In this document: positions 55,650 through 64,000 of the stretch, one piece after another
Position numbering within the stretch: position 1 is the first letter of the stretch
How the letters are laid out: each line of letters begins with the position of its first letter
DNA from: Siculibacillus lacustris
Lineage (GTDB): Bacteria > Pseudomonadota > Alphaproteobacteria > Rhizobiales > Ancalomicrobiaceae
NCBI RefSeq assembly: GCF_004328075.1
Contig: NZ_SJFN01000018.1
Span: 19,474-83,473, forward strand
DNA: 64,000 nt
Direction: 5' to 3'
Notes under the pieces: generated by a model
Told to the model about the DNA's origin: nothing
Seen by the model: only the letters and a program-made list of their open reading frames with translations
Database searches by the model: none
Program-made: the position numbers and the translations under genes

Positions 55650-57137
55650 TCAGAGTGCGAAATCGCGGTCGAGCGGCCAGATCGGACGGCGCGCCTTGGC
55701 GAAGGGCAGCCGTTCGTAGGCCATGGTACAGAGCGCGCCGCTGTCGCAGACGATGATCTCTTCGGCGATCGGCGCGAAGGCGGCGCGGAAATGCTGCATC
55801 GACTTCAGTCCGACGACGGTCGCCGCCGCCGGATCGATGCCGAAGGTCTGGAACTGGGCGAGGTCGCGCATCTGCATCGGCTCGCTGACCACCAGGATGC
55901 GCATTCCGCCGACCGCCACCACCGCGGTCGGACCGTAACTCATGGCGAGGCCGCCGAGCATCGGGCCGTTGCCGATCAGGCGGCCGTCGTGGAGCGAGAC
56001 CAGCTCGACCTCGAGCTCCAGCGGCCGGCCGCCGAAGCGCGGATCGGTCTTGCCGCCCAGCGCGATCGCCACCCGCTCGCCGGGCTGCCGGGTGTGGAGC
56101 AGCGCCGCCGTCTCCGGATCGACCATCGGGCCGAAACAGGCGTTCTCCAGCCCGACCGCGAGGAGGGCGGCGAGGAGTTCGGTGCCGTCGCCGTAGGCGC
56201 CGCCGCCGGGGTTGTCGGCATAGTCGGCGACGATCAGCGGCCCGGTGTGGCGGACGAAGCGGCGCGCCCGGTCGGCGGCCTCCTCGACGGTCAGGAAGCG
56301 GTTGATCACGTCGTGGCGCCGGGCCCAGATGTCGTCGGCGAGCTCTTCGGCGAAGGCGCGATGCGGCGCCGGATCGCCGTCGTGGGTGACCAGCACGGTC
56401 GGCCCGACCTCGGCGATGTCGGCGTCGGCGAAACCGCCGTTGATCGATACGGCGAAGGCGTCGGGACGCGCTTCCCAGGCACGGGCCCGGGCGAGGCGTT
56501 CGATCATCGCGCCGGTGTCGGTGCGGCCGCCGTTGGCCTCTTCCAGCATCGGCCGGCGGACTTTGAGGGTCGTCGGGCGGATCTCGCCGGTCAGCGTGCG
56601 CTGCAGAATCTCGCCGGCGTGGACCGCGGCGATGCGCATGTCGACGTGCGGATAGGTCTTGTAGGAGACCCAGATCTCGGCGTGGTCGATCATCGCGTCG
56701 GTGACGTTGGCATGGAGATCGAGGGTCGCGGCGATCGGCACGCCGGGGGCGAGCACGGCGCGCAGGCGGGCGAGGAGTTCGCCCTCGCCGTCGTCGAAGT
56801 CCGCGCAGACCATGGCGCCGTGCAGGATCAGCAGCAGGCCGTCGGGCTTTTCCCGCTCGGCGGCGGCGACGATCTCGCCGGCGATGCGCTCGAAGGCCTC
56901 GCGGGTCACCGGACCGGCCGGCTCGGCGTGGGCACTCAGCACATGGACGAGGTTCCAGCCGAACCGCTCGGCGACGTCGAGGGCGCCGGCGAGCCCGGTA
57001 TTGGCGGAGCGCCGGGCGGCGATCGCCGCCTCGCCGTAGAGCAGGCAGTCGACCTCGAACTGTCTCAGGCCGGTCGGCCGGATGCTGAACGTGTTGGATT
57101 CGTGCAGAAACTCGGCGGTCAGGACTTTGAAGGGCAT
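55650..57137 (-). CDS. M81-family metallopeptidase (MlrC-like)
   Basis: 495-aa protein of the MlrC/M81 family, named for microcystin breakdown. N-terminal AEFLHESNTFSI, LILHGAMVCADFDDGEGELL, TLDLHANVTDAMIDHAEIWV and YKTYPHVDMR carry likely zinc ligands; the C-terminal MlrC_C domain shows IVADYADNPGGGAYGDGTEL. These genes often sit beside peptide ABC transporters. Here the ATG directly abuts the dppF stop. Likely hydrolyses imported peptides; actual substrate unknown. Confidence 0.88.
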   Translation of the reverse strand: MPFKVLTAEFLHESNTFSIRPTGLRQFEVDCLLYGEAAIAARRSANTGLAGALDVAERFGWNLVHVLSAHAEPAGPVTREAFERIAGEIVAAAEREKPDGLLLILHGAMVCADFDDGEGELLARLRAVLAPGVPIAATLDLHANVTDAMIDHAEIWVSYKTYPHVDMRIAAVHAGEILQRTLTGEIRPTTLKVRRPMLEEANGGRTDTGAMIERLARARAWEARPDAFAVSINGGFADADIAEVGPTVLVTHDGDPAPHRAFAEELADDIWARRHDVINRFLTVEEAADRARRFVRHTGPLIVADYADNPGGGAYGDGTELLAALLAVGLENACFGPMVDPETAALLHTRQPGERVAIALGGKTDPRFGGRPLELEVELVSLHDGRLIGNGPMLGGLAMSYGPTAVVAVGGMRILVVSEPMQMRDLAQFQTFGIDPAAATVVGLKSMQHFRAAFAPIAEEIIVCDSGALCTMAYERLPFAKARRPIWPLDRDFAL

Positions 57138-58109
57138 TCAACTCTCCGAGGCGATGGGCGGGGCCAGATGGCAGGCGACGGCGTGGTGGCCGTCGCCGAC
57201 GAGGGCCGGACGGATGGCGCGGCAGGTGTCTTCGACGAGCGGGCAGCGCGCGGCGAAGGCGCAGCCGGTCGGCACGTCGTAGCCCGAAGGAATCTCGCCG
57301 GTGATGCGGACGATGTGGCGGCGGACCTTCGGATCGGGGGCGAAGGCGGCGGCGAGCAGGGCCTGGGTATAGGGGTGCCGCGGCGGGGCGCCGCGCGGCA
57401 GGATCTCCACCACCCGGCCGAGATACATCACCATCACCCGATCGCAGAGGTAATCGACCAGCGCCAGATCGTGCGAGATGAACAGGTAGGTGAGGTCGAG
57501 TTCGCGGCGCAGGCGCAGCAGGAGTTCGACGACCTGGGCCTGGACCGAGACGTCGAGCGAGGCGGTCGGCTCGTCGAAGGCGATCAGCCGCGGCCCGAGC
57601 GCCAGGGCGCGGGCGATGCCGACCCGTTGTTTCTGGCCGCCGGAGAGATGATGCGGATGACTCCCGGCCATCGCCGGATCGAGCGCGACCAGCGCCAGCA
57701 GACGCTCGATCTCGGCGCGGCGGGCGGCGGCGGAGAGGCCGACGCCCTGGACCTCGAACGGCTCCGTCAGCGCCTCGGCGATGGTCTGGCGCGGATCGAT
57801 CGACGAATAGGGGTCCTGGAAGACCATCTGAAACCGGCGGCGCAGCGGCTGCAGCGCGCGGCGCGACAGATGGGTGATGTCGGTGCCCTCGAAGCGGATG
57901 GTTCCGTCGGTCGGCTCGTAGAGCCGCATGATCAGCCGGGCGAGGGTCGACTTGCCGCAGCCGCTCTCGCCGACGACGCCGAGGATCTCGCCGGGGTGGA
58001 GCTCGAAATCGACCTCGCCGACGGCGCGGAACCGCTTGCGGGCGCCGAACCAGCCGGCCGGGCCGGGGAAGGTGTGGCCGAGGTTCTCGACCGAGAGGAT
58101 CGGGGTCAT
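57138..58109 (-). CDS. dppF: Peptide ABC transporter ATPase (DppF-like)
   Basis: 323-aa ATPase: Walker A VGESGCGKST, signature HLSGGQKQRVGIARALAL, Walker B LIAFDEPTASLD, H-loop ISHDLAL. The C-terminal oligopeptide-type extension has GCAFAARCPLVEDTC, whose cysteines bind an Fe-S cluster in relatives. It pairs with DppD and overlaps its stop by 4 nt. Confidence 0.92.
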   Translation of the reverse strand: MTPILSVENLGHTFPGPAGWFGARKRFRAVGEVDFELHPGEILGVVGESGCGKSTLARLIMRLYEPTDGTIRFEGTDITHLSRRALQPLRRRFQMVFQDPYSSIDPRQTIAEALTEPFEVQGVGLSAAARRAEIERLLALVALDPAMAGSHPHHLSGGQKQRVGIARALALGPRLIAFDEPTASLDVSVQAQVVELLLRLRRELDLTYLFISHDLALVDYLCDRVMVMYLGRVVEILPRGAPPRHPYTQALLAAAFAPDPKVRRHIVRITGEIPSGYDVPTGCAFAARCPLVEDTCRAIRPALVGDGHHAVACHLAPPIASES

Positions 58110-59071
58110 GGCGCGTCTCCGCTCGCGGCGCCGGCGAGGAGACAGGCGACGCCGTGATCGGCGGCGACCGCCACGGTCTGCGGCACGCGGTCGCGACAGG
58201 CGGCCACCGCCATCGGACAGCGCGGGTGGAAGCGGCAGCCGGAGGGCAGGTCGGCGATCGAGGGGACGGTGCCGGGGATGCCGGCGAGTGTGCCCTCGGC
58301 CATGCCGGGCCGCGGAATGCAGCCGATCAGCGCCCGGGTATAGGGGTGGCGGGGATCTTCGAAGATCGCAGCGACCGGGCCGGATTCGACGATGCGGCCG
58401 GAATACATCACCGCGACCCGATCGCAGGCCTGGGCGACCAGACCCATGTCGTGGGTGATCAGCATCAGGGCGAGATCGCGTTCGCGCACCAGTTCGACCA
58501 GGAGCTGGACGATCTGCGCCTGGACGATGACGTCGAGCGCCGTGGTCGGCTCGTCGGCGATCAGCAACTCGGGGTCGCCGGCGAGCGCCATGGCGATGAC
58601 GATGCGCTGGCGCAGGCCGCCGGAGAGCTGGTGGGGATGGAGGTCGTAGACCCGGGCGGCGTCGGGGATGCGCATCCGCGCCATCAGTTCGACGGTGCGG
58701 ATCCGTGCGGCGCGGGCGTCGAGGCCGAGATGCAGGCGGGCGCCCTGGTCGATCTGCGGCCCGACCCGGACCATCGGATCGAGCGAGGTCATCGGATTCT
58801 GGGTGATCAGCGCGATGCGGCCGCCGCGCAGGCGCCGATAGCGCGCCTCGTCGAGGGTGGTCAGTTCCTCGCCTTCGAAGCGGATCGAGCCGCGGGTCAC
58901 CCGGCCGCCGATCAGCGGCAGCAGGCCCATGACGCTCATCGCGGTCATCGACTTGCCCGAGCCGCTCTCGCCGACCAGGCCGAGGATCTCGCCGCGCGCC
59001 ACCGAGAAGTCGACCCCGGCGAGCGGGTGGAGGGTGCTGAAGCCGATCTCCAGATCGTCGACGGTCAACAT
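58106..59071 (-). CDS. dppD: Peptide ABC transporter ATPase (DppD-like)
   Basis: 321-aa ATPase: Walker A VGESGSGKSM, signature QLSGGLRQRIVIAMALAG, Walker B LLIADEPTTALD, and C-terminal GCRFHPRCPMAVAAC. ATG 59071 shares a base with the dppC stop (TGATG), which fixes the start; the longer frame to 59746 lies inside dppC. Normal length. Confidence 0.92.
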   Translation of the reverse strand: MLTVDDLEIGFSTLHPLAGVDFSVARGEILGLVGESGSGKSMTAMSVMGLLPLIGGRVTRGSIRFEGEELTTLDEARYRRLRGGRIALITQNPMTSLDPMVRVGPQIDQGARLHLGLDARAARIRTVELMARMRIPDAARVYDLHPHQLSGGLRQRIVIAMALAGDPELLIADEPTTALDVIVQAQIVQLLVELVRERDLALMLITHDMGLVAQACDRVAVMYSGRIVESGPVAAIFEDPRHPYTRALIGCIPRPGMAEGTLAGIPGTVPSIADLPSGCRFHPRCPMAVAACRDRVPQTVAVAADHGVACLLAGAASGDAP

Positions 59072-59928
59072 CAGTGTGTCCTCCGCCGCTTCTTGACGTC
59101 GAGCGCCACCAGGACGCCGTCGCCGAACAGGTTGATGGCGATCACCGAGGCGGCGATCGCGGCGCCCGGCCAGAGGATCACCCAGGGCGCTTCGAACAGC
59201 AGTTCGGAGCCGGAGCTCATCATGCCGCCCCAGCTCGGGGTCGGCGGCTGGGCGCCCATGCCGAAGAAGCCGAGGGTCGCCTCGAGCAGGATGGCGTCGC
59301 CGGTGGTCAGCATGGCGACCACCACCACCGGCGCGACCGCGTTGGGCAGCAACCGCCGCAGCAGGATGTGGGCGGGGCCGGCGCCGAAACACAGGCTCGC
59401 CTCGACGAAGGTCTCGCGCTTCAGGGCGCGGATCTGGCTGCGGGTCAGGCGGGTGAACTGGGCGAGATAGGCGATGGCGATGGCCAGCACGGTCGAGGTC
59501 GAGCCGGGGCCGAGGATGGCGACCAGCAGCAGGGCGAGCAGGATTTCCGGGAAACACCAAGTCATGTCGATCGCCGCCATCACCCAGCGGTCGACGGGGC
59601 CGCCGACATAGCCGCAGATCGCACCGATCGCCATGCCGAGCGAGCAGGAGACCGAGATCGACACCAGCGCCACCGACAGCGAGGTCCGCGCGCCGAAGAG
59701 GACTCGCGAGAGGACGTCGCGGCCGAATTCGTCGGTGCCGAACCAATGGGCCAGCGACGGCGCGCGGTCGGCTTCGGCCAGCATCTGCTGGTCATAGGGC
59801 CAGGGCGCGATCCACGGGCTGAGGAAGGCGGCGGCGACCAGGCACAGCAGGGCGGCTCCGGCGACGATCGGGGCGATGCCCGGCCTCGGGCCACGCCACA
59901 TCAGGCGATCGACGAGACGTGCGATCAT
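59071..59928 (-). CDS. dppC: Peptide ABC transporter permease (DppC-like)
   Basis: 285-aa permease with six membrane helices (first GIAPIVAGAALLCLVAAAFL), the N-terminal HWFGTDEFGRDVLSRVLFGA motif, and the EAA loop ETFVEASLCFGAGPAHILLR. ATG 59928 overlaps the dppB stop by 4 nt. Confidence 0.92.
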   Translation of the reverse strand: MIARLVDRLMWRGPRPGIAPIVAGAALLCLVAAAFLSPWIAPWPYDQQMLAEADRAPSLAHWFGTDEFGRDVLSRVLFGARTSLSVALVSISVSCSLGMAIGAICGYVGGPVDRWVMAAIDMTWCFPEILLALLLVAILGPGSTSTVLAIAIAYLAQFTRLTRSQIRALKRETFVEASLCFGAGPAHILLRRLLPNAVAPVVVVAMLTTGDAILLEATLGFFGMGAQPPTPSWGGMMSSGSELLFEAPWVILWPGAAIAASVIAINLFGDGVLVALDVKKRRRTH

Positions 59929-60854
59929 GAGCGGTCGTCCTCCCGCTGGCGCGGATCCATCGCCGCCTGGAGCAGATCGCCGACCAGGGTGCCGAGCATC
60001 ACCGCGATCGCCAGCATCAGCAGGCTGCCCTGGATCACCGGGTAGTCGCGCTGGCCGATGGCGCGGATCAGGAGCGAGCCGAGGCCGGGGCGGGCGAAGA
60101 CGTATTCGACGGTCACCGAGCCGCCGACGATCAGGCCGATGCGCAGCGACAGCAGGGTCAGCACCGGCACCAGGGCGTGGCGCAGCAGATGGCGGGTCTG
60201 GATGGTGAAGCGCGACACGCCCTTGGCATGCAGCAGGGTGACGAAGTCCTGGCGCGCCGTCTCGATCATCGCGATCCGGGTGACGCGGGCGACCAGCGCC
60301 ATGCCGGCGAGGCCGACGGTCGTTGCCGGTAGGATCACCGAGGTCCAATGCCGCGCACCGGAGACCGGCACCCAGCCGAGTTGGACGGCGAAGAAGAGGA
60401 TCATCAACAGGCCGAGCCAGAAGCTCGGTACGGTCGAGCCGACCAGGGCCAAACTCATCAGGGCGCGGTCGGCGACGCGGTCCTGGAAGCTCGCGGCGGT
60501 GACGCCGGCGACGATGCCGACGATCGCCGAGAAGGCCAGCGCCAGGCCGCCGAGCGCCAGACTGTAACCGATGTTCTCGCCGATCAGTTCGGCGACCGGG
60601 CGGCGCTGGACGATCGCGGTGCCGAGATCGCCGCGGACGAGATGGCCCATCCAGGCGAGATATTGTTCGACGAGGCTGCGATCGAGCCCGTAGGCCCGGG
60701 AGAGGGCGTCGCGCTGGGCGGGATCGGAACCGGAGCGCATCAGATTGTCGATCGGATCGCCCGGCACCAGGTGGATCAGCAGGAACACGATCACCGTCAC
60801 CACCAGGAACACCGGCAGCAGGGCGAGGAGACGTCGGATCGCATATTTGGCCAT
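59925..60854 (-). CDS. dppB: Peptide ABC transporter permease (DppB-like)
   Basis: 309-aa permease: N-terminal RRLLALLPVFLVVTVIVFLL, HLVPGDPIDNLM, EAA loop QDFVTLLHAKGVSRFTIQTR, and C-terminal VEYVFARPGLGSLLIRAIGQ. It follows the binding-protein gene after a 590-nt gap filled with repeats. GGAGA precedes the ATG. Confidence 0.92.
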   Translation of the reverse strand: MAKYAIRRLLALLPVFLVVTVIVFLLIHLVPGDPIDNLMRSGSDPAQRDALSRAYGLDRSLVEQYLAWMGHLVRGDLGTAIVQRRPVAELIGENIGYSLALGGLALAFSAIVGIVAGVTAASFQDRVADRALMSLALVGSTVPSFWLGLLMILFFAVQLGWVPVSGARHWTSVILPATTVGLAGMALVARVTRIAMIETARQDFVTLLHAKGVSRFTIQTRHLLRHALVPVLTLLSLRIGLIVGGSVTVEYVFARPGLGSLLIRAIGQRDYPVIQGSLLMLAIAVMLGTLVGDLLQAAMDPRQREDDRS

Positions 60855-61002
60855 GGCCGGTCTCCTTTCCGGGTTCGGGGTGGTGGGCCGCCGCGCGGGC
60901 GGGGGTACGTTCGGGTCGTCGGCCGCCGGAGATGTCCGGCGGCGGTGGTCCGACGGCAGAACCTGTCCGCCGGCCGTAATTGGTCCGACGGCAGCTACCG
61001 CC

Positions 61003-61173
61003 GGCGTTCCCTCCCCCTCGAGGGGGAGGGACAGGGAGGGGGGCTCGGCCCCTCCCTCGCGAGGTGGTCGAGATCCGCTCGTCCGTGCCCCCCCTCTCTG
61101 TCTCTCCCCCTCGAGGGGGGAGAGGACCCTGGGGCGAGGGCGTTCGGGTCAGTTCCGCCCATTCTGTCCGACG
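61003..61173. repeat. Hairpin-rich direct repeat, copy 1
   Basis: ~171 bp. Contains a perfect 22-bp palindrome (61009-61030, CCCTCCCCCTC/GAGGGGGAGGG), CTCGCGAG, and a second near-perfect C/G-run palindrome centred on TCGA at ~61101-61126. It is ~90% alike to copy 2 by eye and ends in CTGTCCGACG. Confidence 0.8.
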
Positions 61174-61237
61174 GTGGCGGTCGTCTCACCGGCGGAATGC
61201 GATCGCCGGTGGGCATTGTCCGCCGGCGTCGGTGATC

Positions 61238-61410
61238 GGCGTTCCCTCCCCCCCGTGAGGGGGAGGGACAGGGAGGGGGGGCTCGGCCCGTCCCTCGTGA
61301 GGTGGTCGAGATCCGCTCGTCCGTGCCCCCCTCTCTGTCTCTCCCCCTCGAGGGGGGAGAGGACGCTGGGGAGAGGGCGTTCTCGTCAGTTCCGTCCGTC
61401 CTGTCCGACG
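61238..61410. repeat. Hairpin-rich direct repeat, copy 2
   Basis: ~173 bp, offset ~235 bp from copy 1 and in the same orientation. The first palindrome has a GTGA-type loop instead of TCGA; the second is kept with TCGA. C-run/G-run intergenic hairpins of this kind are dispersed repeats in many high-GC alphaproteobacteria. Confidence 0.8.
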
Positions 61411-61444
61411 CCGCTTTCGGCCGCGTCGGTTGGTGCCGCCCCTC

Positions 61445-63031
<1,587 letters not shown>

Positions 63032-63071
63032 GGGATCGACCTCCGTGACGATGGGCGTGAAATGAGTGTTT

Positions 63072-63941
63072 TCAGGTGTCTTTCGAGCTTCCGGAGTAGC
63101 CGGTGAAGCGGCTGTAGCAGGCGAACATCCGGTCGAGCCGGTGTTCGACGTCGGTTCCGAGTTCGGCGAAGACGCCGTTGACCGCGAGCTGGATCAGCGA
63201 CACCAGCGGCCCGAGCGAATCCCAGAAATGGCCGAGTTGGGTCGGCACTTCGAAGACCTCGTCGACCACGCCACGGGCCCAGTCGCAGAAGGTGTCGGTG
63301 AGGAGAACCACCCGGATGCCCCGGGCGCGCGCCTCCTCGGCGAGCAGGCGGCTGTGGCGCGAATAGCGGCGGGTATCGAGGATCACCAGCAGCACCGAGG
63401 CGGGGTCGGTCAGCAGCACGTCGACGAAGTTGCCGGCGGTCATGTCGACGAGGCGGACCTCGTCGCGCAGGTACTGGAGCTGGTGGGCGAGGATCGCCGC
63501 GGCGCCGCGCTCGGTCTGGAAACCGGCGCAGAACACCCGGGGGAACCGGGCGAGATCGCGGACGAAACCCCGGAACTCCGGGGTTTGGGCGATCTCGTAG
63601 ATCCGCACCAGGGCACCGATCTCGAGTTCGAGCCCGGTGGCGAGTTGGTCGGAGCCGAGGCGGGCCCGCTCCTGGAATTCGCGCAGACGATCGCCGACCA
63701 GCCAGGGGCTGTCGCCGACGTCGGCCTTGAGGTCGGCCTTCAATTCCTTGAAGTGCTTGTAGCCGATCGAACGGCAGAAGCGGCCGATGGTCAGTTCGCC
63801 GACGCCGATCTTGGCGGCGAGCGAGGCGGCCGTCTCGAACGGCAGTTCGCCGAGGTTGGCCAGCATGTAGGCGGCGACGCTGCGACCGGCCGGAGTGGCG
63901 TCGTCGAGGCTCGCCGCCAGTCGCTCTCTCACCGTCTTCAT
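63072..63941 (-). CDS. RpiR-family transcriptional regulator
   Basis: 289-aa regulator: N-terminal HTH (SLAAKIGVGELTIGRFCRSI then YKHFKELKADL) and a SIS domain (~115-255; VFCAGFQTERGAAAILAHQL; LVILDTRRYSRHSRLLAEEA), which usually binds a phosphosugar. Relatives include MurR. It heads the peptide operon, so the signal may be a peptidoglycan-derived sugar or another metabolite (inference). Confidence 0.9.
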   Translation of the reverse strand: MKTVRERLAASLDDATPAGRSVAAYMLANLGELPFETAASLAAKIGVGELTIGRFCRSIGYKHFKELKADLKADVGDSPWLVGDRLREFQERARLGSDQLATGLELEIGALVRIYEIAQTPEFRGFVRDLARFPRVFCAGFQTERGAAAILAHQLQYLRDEVRLVDMTAGNFVDVLLTDPASVLLVILDTRRYSRHSRLLAEEARARGIRVVLLTDTFCDWARGVVDEVFEVPTQLGHFWDSLGPLVSLIQLAVNGVFAELGTDVEHRLDRMFACYSRFTGYSGSSKDT

Positions 63942-64000
63942 CGGGCCTCGTGTTATTTTTCTGTCTGATGCGTAAAGTCTGGTATCTTTATGTCGTCCGG
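63942..64000 (-). promoter_or_regulatory. Upstream region of the peptide operon, cut by window edge
   Basis: AT-rich 59 nt before the regulator's start. On the - strand it includes GATACCAGACTTTACGC and a run of A residues; likely promoter, but incomplete. Confidence 0.3.

Larger units (their letters stand above)
60855..61444 (-). other. 590-bp repeat-rich gap between binding-protein and permease genes
   Basis: No gene seen. It holds the two repeat copies listed separately, plus scattered GTCCGACGG (60949, 60983, 61167, 61404) and TGTCCGCCGGC (60964, 61218) words. The hairpins could protect the upstream message end or reduce read-through, which would give more binding protein than permease. 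Confidence 0.6.

Overview
This window is high-GC DNA with tightly packed, often 4-nt-overlapping genes. Gene families point to an alphaproteobacterium, most likely of the Hyphomicrobiales (Rhizobiales): a full-length cyclic beta-1,2-glucan synthase, a two-subunit 2-oxoacid:ferredoxin oxidoreductase, MocR and GbpR-type LysR regulators, and AcnX. Genus cannot be set from the sequence alone. No rRNA, tRNA, CRISPR array, transposase or phage gene was seen.

Region 1 (1-14020, + strand) is a coenzyme B12-dependent 1,2-propanediol (or glycerol) utilisation microcompartment operon in the order pduC(partial)-D-E-G-H-(shell protein)-L-(PduM-like flavoprotein)-N-O-P. It is followed by an uncharacterised multi-pass membrane protein, a cation-efflux transporter, and a two-component system whose kinase carries a PocR ligand-binding domain. 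Six of the proteins carry short amphipathic helices that look like encapsulation peptides. The shell protein has a long Ala/Pro/Glu tail. Genes 5' of pduC, probably more shell genes, lie outside the window.

Region 2 (14077-19233, - strand) holds a two-gene glucose-type PTS: an EIICB with an extra Cys-less EIIB domain, and an EIIA-HPr-EI fusion. An FMN reductase gene follows.

Region 3 (19234-33710) has two divergent promoter regions that share one architecture: an ~16-18 bp box, exactly 26 bp, then a CTAGG-like heptamer. It occurs four times, once per divergent gene (FMN reductase, ndvB-macA-macB, D-2-hydroxyacid dehydrogenase, BON-domain protein). This looks like a small stress or low-oxygen regulon and is the most striking unexplained signal here.

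Region 4 (33735-39784) is a LysR regulator divergent from korAB, followed by a fused AcnX protein. Region 5 (39815-43052) is an emrB-emrA-marR drug-efflux operon with a perfect 30-bp palindrome at the marR start. Region 6 (43154-48987) looks like a mevalonate-catabolism island: HMG-CoA lyase and a MocR regulator, divergent from a class II HMG-CoA reductase and a two-gene TctA-like permease. Region 7 (49052-53734) has L-serine dehydratase, then a Tat-exported phosphoesterase, a cupredoxin, an ECF sigma factor and its zinc anti-sigma factor. A ~550-bp stretch of unclear content follows.

Region 8 (54283-63941, - strand) runs RpiR regulator, peptide-binding protein, DppB, C, D, F, M81 metallopeptidase, a 26-codon ORF and a D-amino-acid-dehydrogenase-like flavoenzyme. 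It looks like a peptide uptake and breakdown operon. A hairpin-rich direct repeat separates the binding-protein gene from the permease genes.
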